Source: DASUPK01 sp963843085 (GTDB lineage Bacteria > Actinomycetota > Thermoleophilia > Solirubrobacterales > 70-9). From it: a DNA stretch of 64,000 nt. The notes beneath the pieces are model-generated. The model searched no databases. It was not told the origin of the DNA and worked only from the letters and a program-made list of their open reading frames with translations. Positions 42,282 to 50,440 of the stretch are shown one piece after another; position 1 is the stretch's first letter, and each line of letters starts with the position of its first letter. The translations under genes and the position numbers were made by a program. The DNA is taken from positions 372,001 to 436,000 of the forward strand of contig CAWJJG010000010.1 of NCBI GenBank assembly GCA_963843085.1. Reading direction: 5' to 3'.

Positions 42282-43232
42282 ATGCGGCTCCGTGCCGCCA
42301 CCCTCACCCTCATCGGCCTGCTCGCGCTGGCGGGCTGCGGAGGCTCGGGCGGGGGAGGGGCGCGGGTCAGCACGGGCCTGCCCCCTGCGGGCGGCGGCGG
42401 AACCCTCGCCTATGCGCTCCCGGAGCTTCCCGAGACGCTCGATCCACTCGCGGCGCAGACGCGGGCGCAGCAGACCGTCGTCAGGCAGATCTATGAGCCG
42501 CTGATCGAGCATCTCTCTGGCCCGTACGTCCAGGCGGGGCCACAGGCGGGGCTCGCCCTCGAGGCGCGGCCGTCGCGAGACCGGACGACCTGGACCGTGA
42601 CGCTGCGCCCGAACGTCCGCTTCCAGGACGGGACGCCCTTCAACGCCGCCGCCGTCGTGGCCAACTCGCGCCGCTGGCAGTCCGAGCCGGCGGGCCGCAG
42701 GCTCCTGCCGCACCTGTTCGCCGTCGATGCGCCCCGGCCCGACGAGGTCCGCTTCCTGCTCGACCAGCCCGTGCCGGACCTGGTCAGGCGCCTCACCTCT
42801 CCGCAGCTGGGGATCGTCTCGCCGCGCGCCCTCGATCCGCAGAGCGGTCAGGGGGCCCGCTTCCTCTCCGACCTCCCGGGCTCCGGCACGGGCGCCTTCC
42901 AGGCGGGGCCGAGCGGGCGCGGTCGGCGGATGCTGTCGCGATCCGCTGGGTGGTGGGGCAGCTCGATGGGGCTTGGGCCCTCGCTCGACGGTGTGACCTT
43001 CGTGCTGGCCCCCCAGCAAAGCCAGCGGCTTCGCCTGCTCCAGATCGGGACGGTGCAGGTCGCCGATCCCCTCGGGCCGGCGGCTCTGCGCGCGGTGGCG
43101 GCCGACTCGCTGCTTGACACCGTCGGCGGCCCGCTCGTCGGGATCGGCGTTGAGGGGTCAGTCCGCGGAATCGGCTCCGCCCAGCCGATCCCCGTCCTCT
43201 CCTCCGTCTGGCTGACGCGGCTCGTCGGGTAG
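42282..43232 (+). CDS. Compact family 5 solute-binding lipoprotein (peptide ABC type)
   Basis: The 316-residue protein has lipobox LAGC (Cys19) and the N-terminal lobe features of SBP_bac_5: GGTLAYALPELPETLDPLAAQTRAQQTVVRQIYEPLIEH, then TWTVTLRPNVRFQDGTPFNAAAVVAN and a C-terminal part with VRGIGSAQPIPVLSSVWLTRL. Family members usually have about 500 residues, so one lobe is strongly reduced. No permease or ATPase genes are near. It overlaps the convergent Abi-alpha-like gene by 75 bases. Confidence 0.8.
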   Translation: MRLRAATLTLIGLLALAGCGGSGGGGARVSTGLPPAGGGGTLAYALPELPETLDPLAAQTRAQQTVVRQIYEPLIEHLSGPYVQAGPQAGLALEARPSRDRTTWTVTLRPNVRFQDGTPFNAAAVVANSRRWQSEPAGRRLLPHLFAVDAPRPDEVRFLLDQPVPDLVRRLTSPQLGIVSPRALDPQSGQGARFLSDLPGSGTGAFQAGPSGRGRRMLSRSAGWWGSSMGLGPSLDGVTFVLAPQQSQRLRLLQIGTVQVADPLGPAALRAVAADSLLDTVGGPLVGIGVEGSVRGIGSAQPIPVLSSVWLTRLVG

Positions 43233-43979
43233 GCAGAGCGAGCAGAAGTCGGCGCCGAACGGGGTGAGGTGGATGCTCCGCCTCACGGTGCGGGTGTGGC
43301 CGGCGGCGTCGAGGGCGCGAGCGACCTCGGGCTGGGCCTCGAGCACCGAGTAGCGCTGGGGGTCGGGCAGCGGCTCGCTCGAGAACCAGACCAGCCCGAG
43401 CCGGAAGAGGTTGTTCAGGTAGGCGGGGACGTCCTCCAGGTGCCGGCAGCCGGATTCCTGGCCGATCATGTTGAGCCCGGCGGCGACCAGCTCCGAGGTC
43501 GACTTGAGCGGCATCAGGCCGGAGCGGACGTCGACGGCAGGCTGTGGTCCCCGGGCGAGTAGTCGCAGGATCCGGGCCTCGTCCGGGGCCAGGTCGTCGA
43601 GTATCCGCGCGTAGGCAGGGTGGGAGCCCTCGTCGAAGTTGACGTCGGCCGAGCGCCGCAGCAGCTCCTCACCCCGCTCGCGCAGCGACTTGCGCGCCTC
43701 CTCGCGCTCGGCCTCCGCCGCCTCCGGGGTCATGGCCACACGCTCCTCGTGGCGGGGCTCGACGCCCAGCACGCGCTGCGTCCGCTCGCGGATCTCGGCC
43801 CCCGTGGAGCGGAAGAGCTCGCCAGGGTCCTGCCCGGTGACCGCGGCCCGGATGACGCGGGTGCCTGCGTCCTTCGACGCCCTCATCGTCCAGCGCGCGC
43901 TGCGCCAGTAGGCAGCCGCCGCGATCCGGGCGAGGCCGGGGACCGTCCGCAGCAGGTTCGGGTCGCGATCGTCGGGCAT
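43158..43979 (-). CDS. Abi-alpha/DUF4393-like protein
   Basis: From ATG at 43977-43979 this is a 273-residue protein. The N-terminal half is helical; the C-terminal half has ILDDLAPDEARILRLLARGPQPAVDVRSG, then YLNNLFRLGLVWFSSEPLPDPQRYSVLEAQPEV and ends with HLTPFGADFCSLCLP, a CxxC. This order matches the DUF4393/Abi-alpha family, some members of which were linked with abortive infection; the function here is not known. The start overlaps the DUF445 stop (TGATG). Frame is open far upstream antisense or overlapping, which I do not accept. Confidence 0.72.
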   Translation of the reverse strand: MPDDRDPNLLRTVPGLARIAAAAYWRSARWTMRASKDAGTRVIRAAVTGQDPGELFRSTGAEIRERTQRVLGVEPRHEERVAMTPEAAEAEREEARKSLRERGEELLRRSADVNFDEGSHPAYARILDDLAPDEARILRLLARGPQPAVDVRSGLMPLKSTSELVAAGLNMIGQESGCRHLEDVPAYLNNLFRLGLVWFSSEPLPDPQRYSVLEAQPEVARALDAAGHTRTVRRSIHLTPFGADFCSLCLPDEPRQPDGGEDGDRLGGADSAD

Positions 43980-45250
43980 CAGACCCCGAAGATCAGCAGA
44001 TGGATGCAGCCCGCGAGGAACCCGAGCACCGCGCCGTGCAGCAGGAGCAGCCATTCGTCCTCCCGCATCGCCGAGCGCAGCAGCTCGGAGAAGTCCTCGT
44101 GGGGCAGCTCTCGCATCCGGTCGGTGATCAAGTCGCGCATCGCCGCGCTCTGGCGCCGGTTGAAATCCGGGTCGGTGAGCGGCGTCATCGTGTAGTCGAC
44201 CGCCTCGCTGGCGACGGACTCCCGGATGGTGTCGTACTCGCTGCTGCCGAGCGCGACCTTCACCGCCAGCCGGGCCGGGCCGGCGGCGCGGTCGACCGCG
44301 GGACGCATGGAGTCCTCGATCATCTGGCGCGTCCGGTCGGCGCTGGGGCCGTGCAGGAGCTCGTCGCCGATGTTCCGGAGGGTGACGATGTCCTCGGCGA
44401 TGATCTCGCCATATACCTCCGATACCTCGGGCTGGCGGCGAATGAACAGCCCCTGCATCTTCAGCGGCCCGAGGCGGTGTGGCTCGACGGGCTCGAAGAT
44501 CATCCAGAGCGCAACCCAGTTGGTGACGTAGCCGATGATCACGCCCCCGATCGGCAGCACCCACCAGTGCGGCACGGCCTGGGTCAGGAAGACCAGGGGG
44601 ACGCCGAGCAGGGCGCCGAAGAAGAAGCCGAAGTTGATGATGAAGCGCAGCTCCTTGCGCCCGACCTCGAGATAGATCCGGTTCGCCATCTCCGGGTTCT
44701 CCTCGATCCGGCGGATCACCATCAGCTTGATGTCGAGCAGCTGATCGATGTGGGCGCCGATCTCGTCGGTCACCGTCCGGACGATGTCGGGCAGCTGCTG
44801 CTGAACGCGGGCATGGACCGCATCCTTGACCCGGCGCGGCAGCCCGGGCCACGTATCCGGGTACTCCCGCCTCATGATCCGCTCGACGACCTCGCGGATG
44901 TCCTCGCTCGCGGTCCGGCAGATGTGCTCGGCGATCGCCTCCGGGTCGAGCTGGCGGTAGAAGTCCGCCGGGCTGCCCAGCTTCGCGATCCCCTTGTCGA
45001 CGGCGATCGAGCCCATCTTGGCCGCGCGCGAGGGAATGATCCCCTGCCAGCCCAGCCCGCCCTGCATGACGCCCGGAATCTGCTGCACTCGGCGCGGCAG
45101 GACCGGGGCGAGCTTCTTCAAGCCCGGCATGTGCCAGCCCGCGAAGCCGACCGGGTAGAAGAGCATCCAGACGCCGCTCCAGTTGGTCAGATAGCCGATC
45201 GCCCCCGTGAATAGGGGAATCGTCAGCTCCTTGAGGAGTTCTCCGTCCAT
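43979..45250 (-). CDS. DUF445 family membrane protein
   Basis: The 423-residue protein carries the repeated DUF445 pattern: IGYLTNWSGVWMLFYP near the N terminus and IGYVTNWVALWMIFEP in the middle, plus a C-terminal membrane helix (LLLHGAVLGFLAGCIHLLIFG). The helical segments between them hold many charged residues. The biochemical role of DUF445 proteins (YheB and relatives) is not established. It overlaps the Abi-alpha-like gene downstream by one base, so the two are probably co-translated. Confidence 0.88.
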   Translation of the reverse strand: MDGELLKELTIPLFTGAIGYLTNWSGVWMLFYPVGFAGWHMPGLKKLAPVLPRRVQQIPGVMQGGLGWQGIIPSRAAKMGSIAVDKGIAKLGSPADFYRQLDPEAIAEHICRTASEDIREVVERIMRREYPDTWPGLPRRVKDAVHARVQQQLPDIVRTVTDEIGAHIDQLLDIKLMVIRRIEENPEMANRIYLEVGRKELRFIINFGFFFGALLGVPLVFLTQAVPHWWVLPIGGVIIGYVTNWVALWMIFEPVEPHRLGPLKMQGLFIRRQPEVSEVYGEIIAEDIVTLRNIGDELLHGPSADRTRQMIEDSMRPAVDRAAGPARLAVKVALGSSEYDTIRESVASEAVDYTMTPLTDPDFNRRQSAAMRDLITDRMRELPHEDFSELLRSAMREDEWLLLLHGAVLGFLAGCIHLLIFGV

Positions 45251-45288
45251 ACCCCGCCGGGGACGCTAGCGCCTTAGTCTTCCGGGGA

Positions 45289-45774
45289 ATGCGGCGGGGA
45301 TATAGAGCGATTCTCCTACTTGCGGTGGCGGGCCTGGTCGGGCTGGTCGCAGGCTGCGGCGGTGGAGACGGAGGCAGCGGCTCCGTGACCAGGACGGTGG
45401 CGGGTCACACGATCACGGTCCCGACCGTCTCGTCCCCGCGCACCCGTTCGACCGGCACCAACACCGGCAGCAGCGGCACCGGAATCGGCAGCAACCTGTC
45501 TCCGACCATCACGCTGCCCGACGGCACCACGGTTAAGAGGAGCGCCCTGGCTCCCTTCCGGGACTGCCTGGTCCGGCACGGGGTCACAGGCCCGCCCCAG
45601 CAGCTCCCGCAGCGGAGTGGAAAGGGCTTCAACGGCGTCAACCCTCAGCAGGCCTCCCAGATCCGCACTCGCGCCCGCGCCTGGGTGGAGTGCGCGCCGC
45701 AGCTCCCGCCGCCGCTGCGTCGGGCGTTCGAGCGCTACAGGCACCGGCTCCAGCAGCGGCGTCAGGGCGGCTAG
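45289..45774 (+). CDS. Putative lipoprotein of unknown function
   Basis: This 161-residue protein has a signal sequence ending in lipobox VAGC (Cys23), a Ser/Thr/Gly-rich linker (about 45-80) and a C-terminal helical part with FRDCLVRHG and WVECAPQLPPPLRRAFERYRHRLQ. The two late Cys may form a disulfide. I do not recognise a family. It is divergent from the DUF445 gene with a 38-base gap. Confidence 0.7.
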   Translation: MRRGYRAILLLAVAGLVGLVAGCGGGDGGSGSVTRTVAGHTITVPTVSSPRTRSTGTNTGSSGTGIGSNLSPTITLPDGTTVKRSALAPFRDCLVRHGVTGPPQQLPQRSGKGFNGVNPQQASQIRTRARAWVECAPQLPPPLRRAFERYRHRLQQRRQGG

Positions 45775-45829
45775 CCGCGGAGCAGACCTGCCTCCCCGGC
45801 CCTTTGCCGCTCGATTCCCGTCGACCCGA

Positions 45830-46324
45830 CTACTTCTTGTGCTTCCGGTGCTTCCCCGGCTTCTTGCCGAGCTTGAGGTCGACTGGAGCGGTGTCAGAGA
45901 TCGAGGATCCCGCCGCGATGCTCTGCGACCTGACGAACCTCGCCTTCTTGCGCTTGGCCTTCGACTTCGGCCGCTTCACCGTTCCGAGCGTGCAGTCCGC
46001 GGAGGGCGAGCAGGTCGTTGAAGCGCACCTCGCGCACCCCAGCGGCCCCCTCAGGGCCGGCTTGTAGCGCCTGACGAGCACCGAGTGGTCCAGGACCTTG
46101 CCGGTATGGGGATGGGCGAAGACCAGGTCGTCGTCGGCCTGGAACGCGGAGCGCTGGAAGTGTCGCTCCAACTCCCCCGCCACGCGATCGACCATCGGCA
46201 CCGACCGCGAGCCGCGTCGCGACTCAGGCCTGGTGTCCCTGATGATGGCCCAAAGGTCGTGGAGGAACACATTCTTCGCCAGCAGCGCGATCAGCCACTC
46301 CCGCCGCGCCTCTCCGCCGCCCAT
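45830..46324 (-). pseudogene. Tyrosine recombinase (phage-type integrase) remnant
   Basis: In the middle of this frame, RGSRSVPMVDRVAGELERHFQRSAFQADDDLVFAHPHTGKVLDHSVLVRRYKPAL (given in part: SVPMVDRVAGELERHFQ, ADDDLVFAHPHTGK) matches the segment ahead of the HxLRH box in phage-type integrases. The N-terminal catalytic Arg region is lost. After RRYKPAL the reading goes out of frame; another frame has GVREVRFNDL, but the expected HDLRH and catalytic Tyr do not follow. The sequence is therefore a decayed recombinase, a sign of a past mobile element near tRNA-Leu(GAG) about 2 kb away. Confidence 0.75.
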
Positions 46325-46496
46325 CTCGCCCCGCCTCGACCTCGTCCTCCAGCCGCCGGACCACCGCGGCGGTGGTCGACGCGCTGACGTCCGCCAGGAT
46401 CAGGCCCTCCTCCAGGTGCTCCCAGGCGCCGCAGCGAGCGAGGGGGCCCTTCCGGGGAGCCCCTCGCTATGCACTGCCGGGTTCGCGGCTACGTGA

Positions 46497-47141
46497 CTAT
46501 GGACAAAGCACAGCGATGTGGAACCCTTCTCCGAGCGGGTAGTCCGCCGCCGCGCCGGCCGAGTCGAAGTGCCGCACCCGGATAATGGTCGCGTTCGTGG
46601 AGTCGAATTGCTCGACAGTGATCTCGCCATGCGCGGTAGTTGCGTCCCCAGCCCCGGGGTCGCCATCGGTGGCCAGGTAGGCACAGTTGCGGATGTCCGG
46701 CGCGAAGCTGACGAGGTAGGCCCCAGTGCCTTCTCTGTCGGCGCCCGTGGCGCTCCCTCGCTGGATGCACGTGCCGCCGGGTGCGCCGCACGCCACTATC
46801 ACCGCCCAGCGCACGGTCCGCTCGTAGCCGCCGGGCGCGATCCCGCCGAGTTGACTCGCGTTGTTCGCCGTGCCCGCGCTGTCGGCGTTGCCCGCGTGAT
46901 CGGCGTTCGTCGCCGTCCCGGCGCTGTTTGCGGTCCCGGCGTGGCTCACCGTCAGCCCCGGCGCCCGCGTGTCGATCTGCTTATTCGCGACGTTCCTCGA
47001 GATCTTCTTGACCTTCTTCTTGTTCAGCACGCCACCCGCGACCGCGGTGCCCGCGAGTGCGACGATCAGGGCCAGAATCGAGATGATCAGCGATGGGGAG
47101 AGCCTTCCGCTCCTGAGCATTGACCGCATCTGAAGCACCAT
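46497..47141 (-). CDS. Membrane-anchored surface protein with Ala/Asn/Gly repeat
   Basis: The 214-residue protein has one membrane helix near the N terminus (about 16-36, SLIISILALIVALAGTAVAGG), a basic KKKVKK stretch, then a repeat-like region with SAGTATNADHAGNADSAGTANNA, and a C-terminal domain with four Cys (ACGAPGGTC, NCAYL, AVLC) likely in disulfides. Similar short N-terminal anchor plus N/A/D/G repeat proteins are frequent in Solirubrobacterales. Function is unknown. Two other in-frame ATGs at 47127-47129 and 47118-47120 are possible starts. Confidence 0.72.
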   Translation of the reverse strand: MVLQMRSMLRSGRLSPSLIISILALIVALAGTAVAGGVLNKKKVKKISRNVANKQIDTRAPGLTVSHAGTANSAGTATNADHAGNADSAGTANNASQLGGIAPGGYERTVRWAVIVACGAPGGTCIQRGSATGADREGTGAYLVSFAPDIRNCAYLATDGDPGAGDATTAHGEITVEQFDSTNATIIRVRHFDSAGAAADYPLGEGFHIAVLCP

Positions 47142-47587
47142 CCTCTCTAGGTCCAGTTAGGTTCAGCGCCGGGTCGAGAAGGGCGCCCCGCCGCTCCCCG
47201 TATCGGTCTCGGTTTCTTCCCCTAGCGCGCCTGTTGGGCGAGTGGTTCTAAGCGTGGAGCCGCTCTTTTTCATCGGGGAGGCTCCCCAAGACTTTTCTCC
47301 ACCGGCCGCTCCCGGGCTTGAGGAACCTGGGGCTCAGTCGTGCTTTGTCAGCTTCCTGACGAGCTTTGGCTTCCGCGCAAAGGCTGTCGCGGAGATGCAC
47401 CGCCTGGCATAGCTGAGTTGGGCGGTTCCGCACAACGGGCTCAGGGACTACAGCTAGTCGTCCGGACTTGGCGTCCCAAGTTCGTGACTCCCTTGCGCGA
47501 ACGCAGCACTTATCGTCCCGAGTGCTCCTCCTCGCGCATTGCAGCAGCGGCGACCCAGCGGTATGGAAACGCACGTGGTTTGACGGG
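47142..47587. other. Intergenic stretch without a supported gene
   Basis: I see no reading frame here with protein-like composition; open frames on both strands have Arg/Ser/Pro-rich shadow composition. The GC level is moderately lower than in the surrounding coding DNA. No hairpin, tRNA or repeat of note was found by eye. Confidence 0.5.
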
Positions 47588-47923
47588 CTATGCCGAGGCC
47601 TCGGCGGGGTGGTCCATCTCGGCGAACGGTCCCCGCTCGGGCCAGAGCGTGTACAGCACGTCGTAGTCCTCACGGCGAATGTCGTTCGCCTCGTAGGCAT
47701 CGGGGATCGTGCGCGCGAGCTCGCTGTCTCGAAACGAGGCGAGCGCCTCGTCACTTTCGAAGCAGTAGACCCCACAGACATCACCCGTAGCACCGTCACG
47801 GCCGTAGATCTTCTGAATCAGGCCGGGCACCTCGCGAAAGCGTGGCCGTCGTTCCAGCAGGCGACGGTCGAACTCCTCAGCATCGAGATCGGACTTGATC
47901 CGCACGAACAAGATGGCAGCCAT
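47588..47923 (-). CDS. ABM/YdhR-like dimeric alpha-beta barrel protein
   Basis: This 111-residue protein has strand AAILFVRIKSD, helix DAEEFDRRLLERRPRFREVPGLIQKIY, strand DVCGVYCFES, helix DEALASFRDSELARTIPDAYEAN and strand DYDVLYTLWPE. The order and the PGL(I/L)QKIYGRD segment match putative monooxygenase YdhR-like proteins with a ferredoxin-like fold. It may act on small aromatic compounds or bind haem-like ligands; nothing in the neighbourhood helps. Confidence 0.75.
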   Translation of the reverse strand: MAAILFVRIKSDLDAEEFDRRLLERRPRFREVPGLIQKIYGRDGATGDVCGVYCFESDEALASFRDSELARTIPDAYEANDIRREDYDVLYTLWPERGPFAEMDHPAEASA

Positions 47924-48304
47924 CGCTCCTCCAGTCCTCTTGTGCTGGCAGGCCAGTATCGCGCAGTTTGAGCCGCAACCGCCTGGGCTCGTCCGCCGGC
48001 TGACGACAAAGGCTCACCGCAGTCTGGTTGCAGGCATTTGGTTTTGCCCAGGCGGATGCCCGGCTCGGACGAAGACGAGAAGCGGGATGGCGTCACGCGC
48101 TCTCGCTCCCGCGTGTTTGGGAGCGTGCGGCGGCCCGTCCCTCGCTGCAGTTTCGGTGCCGCTCGTTCGTCTGAAGGGAGCGGCCGAATCGTGCGACGTG
48201 TTGGCTCACGAGCCCTCCGGGATCCTGCAGTTCCGGAAGAAATTGGTACCTCATTGGTACCACGGCCCGAACTGCCGGCCGCAGGTCTCGGATCCTGAAA
48301 CGCA
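47924..48304. other. Intergenic stretch with a short direct repeat
   Basis: No gene is supported here. A 9-base direct repeat, ATTGGTACC at 48242-48250 and 48253-48261, is separated by two bases, and each copy contains the palindrome GGTACC. The surroundings have somewhat lower GC than the coding regions. Its closeness to tRNA-Leu and to an integrase remnant makes a former integration boundary possible but not shown. Confidence 0.45.
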
Positions 48305-48333
48305 AAGAACCCGCTGATTACCAGCGGGTTCTT
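48305..48333 (-). terminator. Rho-independent terminator after tRNA-Leu
   Basis: A 12-bp perfect inverted repeat (AAGAACCCGCTG / CAGCGGGTTCTT) with a five-base loop lies directly downstream of tRNA-Leu on the minus strand and is followed by a T-rich stretch (TTCTTTGCGTTT) on that strand. Confidence 0.85.
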
Positions 48334-48336
48334 CGA

Positions 48337-48422
<86 letters not shown>

Positions 48423-48473
48423 GAGGGTCGCCGATGATAGTCGGGGTGGAGATCGTTCGGACCAGAACGCTTG

Positions 48474-48502
48474 TTGCAACCGTCCGCGGGGCGCGCTACT
48501 CT
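48474..48502 (+). promoter_or_regulatory. lexA promoter (sigma-A type)
   Basis: TTGCAA at 48474-48479, then a 17-base spacer, then TACTCT at 48497-48502. The spacing is optimal, and the LexA operator begins three bases after the -10, where repressor would block transcription start. Confidence 0.75.
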
Positions 48503-48504
48503 CA

Positions 48505-48518
48505 CGAACATGTGTTCG
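48505..48518. promoter_or_regulatory. LexA operator (SOS box)
   Basis: CGAACATGTGTTCG is a perfect 14-bp palindrome that matches the Gram-positive/actinobacterial LexA consensus CGAAC-N4-GTTCG. It overlaps the likely transcription start of lexA, so the gene is autoregulated. Confidence 0.95.
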
Positions 48519-48552
48519 CCCCACACCCATCGCGTGGCCTGAGGAGGACGAC

Positions 48553-49170
48553 GTGGATCTGCTCAAGGACCTGACGAAGCGCCAGAAGGAGATCTTCGAC
48601 TTCATCGGCAGCTACCTCGGCAAGCACGGCTATCCGCCGACGGTTCGGGAGATCGGCAAGGCGGTCGGCCTGCACTCCTCCTCGACGGTGCACGCGCACC
48701 TCGCCAAGCTGGAGACCCTCGGGGTCCTCAAGCGCGATCCGTCCAAGCCCCGTGCCCTCGAGGTGATGGTCGAGCGGGCCAAGAAGGCGGTTCGCCAGAC
48801 GGGATTGCCGCTGGTCGGCCAGGTCGCCGCCGGCACGCCGATCCTCGCCGAGGAGAACATCGAGGAGTACCTCGAGGTCCCGGATGTCGTCGGCGGCGAG
48901 GACGGCGACTACATCCTCCGCGTGCGCGGCGAGAGCATGAAGGACGTCGGCATCCTCGACGGAGACTTCGTCGTGGTGCGCCCAGCGGAGCGCGCCCGCG
49001 ACGGCGAGATCGTGGTCGCCCTGCTGGAGGACGAGGCGACCGTCAAGCGCTTCTTCCGCGAGAAGGATCAGGTCCGGCTACAGCCGGAGAACAAGAGCAT
49101 GAAGCCGATTCGCACCCGTGACGCCCGGATTCTCGGACGCGTCATCGGGATGTTCAGGAGGGTGGCATGA
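48553..49170 (+). CDS. lexA: LexA repressor
   Basis: The 205-residue protein has an N-terminal winged-helix DNA-binding domain (RQKEIFDFI, PPTVREIGKAVGLHSSSTVHAHL) and the S24 autoprotease domain. The cleavage site is Ala93-Gly94, with catalytic Ser128 (RGESM) and Lys165 (ATVKRF). RecA-stimulated self-cleavage releases the SOS genes. It starts at GTG after a strong ribosome site (GAGGAGG). The SOS box lies 35 bases upstream. A zinc-ribbon microprotein gene overlaps its stop. Confidence 0.98.
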   Translation: MDLLKDLTKRQKEIFDFIGSYLGKHGYPPTVREIGKAVGLHSSSTVHAHLAKLETLGVLKRDPSKPRALEVMVERAKKAVRQTGLPLVGQVAAGTPILAEENIEEYLEVPDVVGGEDGDYILRVRGESMKDVGILDGDFVVVRPAERARDGEIVVALLEDEATVKRFFREKDQVRLQPENKSMKPIRTRDARILGRVIGMFRRVA

Positions 49171-49346
49171 CCGTCCTTGCGGTCGAGGCCGAAGCCCGCC
49201 TGTTCGAGCCGTCCGAGGTGACGCTTGAAGACACGATCCTCGGCGCCTGGGAGGCCCTGACGGCTCGAAGCCGGGCGGAATGCCCGGTGTGTCACGGAGA
49301 GCTGGTGGCCTCAGGTTGCAAGACCTGCGGGTCCCAGCTCGCCTGA
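49167..49346 (+). CDS. Zinc-ribbon microprotein coupled to lexA
   Basis: A 59-residue protein starts at ATG 49167, overlapping the lexA stop (ATGA), so it is co-translated with lexA. The N-terminal half is acidic and helical (SEVTLEDTILGAWEALTARS); the C-terminal half has ECPVCHGEL and GCKTCGSQ, two CxxC pairs that would bind one zinc. It is not a known SOS gene to me. Being transcribed from the LexA-controlled promoter, it should be induced by DNA damage. Function is unknown. Confidence 0.78.
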   Translation: MTVLAVEAEARLFEPSEVTLEDTILGAWEALTARSRAECPVCHGELVASGCKTCGSQLA

Positions 49347-49389
49347 CGCCCGCCGGTCCAAACCGCCACTCGCTGGCTAGGATCGGCAC

Positions 49390-50415
49390 GTGACCGCAGG
49401 CGGGGAAACGATCGAGGTCGTCCGAGGACGCCTGTCCGACGAGCGGTCGGAGCAGATCCTCGCCTTCTGGTCCTCGCATGATGCACTGGCGGGGGACGCC
49501 GCCCGCGAGCGCCTGTCCGAGGTCGTCTGCGTGGCGCTGGATGGCGCGGGCGAGGTCACCGGGGTCAACTCCGCGCGCGAGGAGGACGTCTCGCCGGTGC
49601 AGAGGCGATTCTGGCGCTATCGCAGCTTCCTGCCGGATGCGGGCCCGGAGCTCGCCACGAAGATGTTCAACGCCGCCTTCGAGGAACTGGGCGAGGGATT
49701 CGATCCGGACGAGGCGGGTCCGGTCGGCCTCGCCGTGACCGTCGCGGACCGGGCGGAGATGGAGCGACGGCCAGAGGCGATCTGGCCTGACGAGGAGCTC
49801 TTCTACGCCGGCTATCGAGAGGACGGGAGCCAGCTCAGGCTGCGCTACTTCTGGAACGCCAAGATCGGTCCCGGTCCCGACAACTCCCCGCCGCTCGAGG
49901 ACACCATGAACGAGGAATACCCGGTGGGTGAGCGTTACCGGGCTGTGCGGCTCGCTGAGAGCGGCCTGACGGCCGACGACGTGCTCGCGCTCTGGGAACG
50001 GGAGACGGGTCTCGCGGAGGCCGAGGCCCGCAGGCGTGTCCACGAGGTCGAGCTCGTGGCCGTCAGCGAGGACGGCAGGCTCGCCGGAGTCTCCACGGCC
50101 TACATCAGTCGCAACCAGCAGCTCCGCATGGACTTCTGGCACTACCGCACGTTCGTCGCGGAGGCCGACCGCCACGGGAACCTGGCCGGCCGGCTCGCCC
50201 TCGCCGGGCGCGATGAGCTCGAGCGCCGCTACGTCGATGGGGAGGACATCCGGGCTGCCGGGCTGGCGATGGAGGTCGAGAACGAGGGCCTGAAGACCTA
50301 TTTCAACCGAGCGCTATGGCTGCCACTCGGCCTCAACTTCATCGGTGAGAACAAGCAGGGCGCGCACGTCCGGGTGCGATTCTTCCCGGGCGCGCGCGCC
50401 CCGCTTCCAGGCTAG
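49390..50415 (+). CDS. Unrecognised protein with internally duplicated domain (family copy 1)
   Basis: The 341-residue protein holds two similar halves of about 145 residues. Each has a helix with a L-x2-FW/LALWE-like start, a strand pair like EVVCVALDGAGEVTGV / EVELVAVSEDGRLAGVSTA, a FWRYRSFL / FWHYRTFV segment, a helix, and an end like LRLRYFWNAKIGPG / VRVRFFPGARAP. The strand-loop part resembles distant GNAT proteins, but acetyl-CoA motifs are not clear. A paralogue is at 52568-53440, on the other side of the beta-helix gene. Function is unknown. Confidence 0.75.
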   Translation: MTAGGETIEVVRGRLSDERSEQILAFWSSHDALAGDAARERLSEVVCVALDGAGEVTGVNSAREEDVSPVQRRFWRYRSFLPDAGPELATKMFNAAFEELGEGFDPDEAGPVGLAVTVADRAEMERRPEAIWPDEELFYAGYREDGSQLRLRYFWNAKIGPGPDNSPPLEDTMNEEYPVGERYRAVRLAESGLTADDVLALWERETGLAEAEARRRVHEVELVAVSEDGRLAGVSTAYISRNQQLRMDFWHYRTFVAEADRHGNLAGRLALAGRDELERRYVDGEDIRAAGLAMEVENEGLKTYFNRALWLPLGLNFIGENKQGAHVRVRFFPGARAPLPG

Positions 50416-50440
50416 CTCCAGCTGCCGGACCGGCCGGCAG

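Noticed and set aside
43980..44852. Upstream extension of the DUF4393-like frame to 564 codons
   Set aside because: The extension lies within the DUF445 gene in another frame and has no conserved residues; the ATG at 43979 fits the TGATG overlap.
47248..47799. 183-codon minus-strand open frame
   Set aside because: Half of it is in another frame of the ABM-type gene and the rest lacks protein-like pattern.
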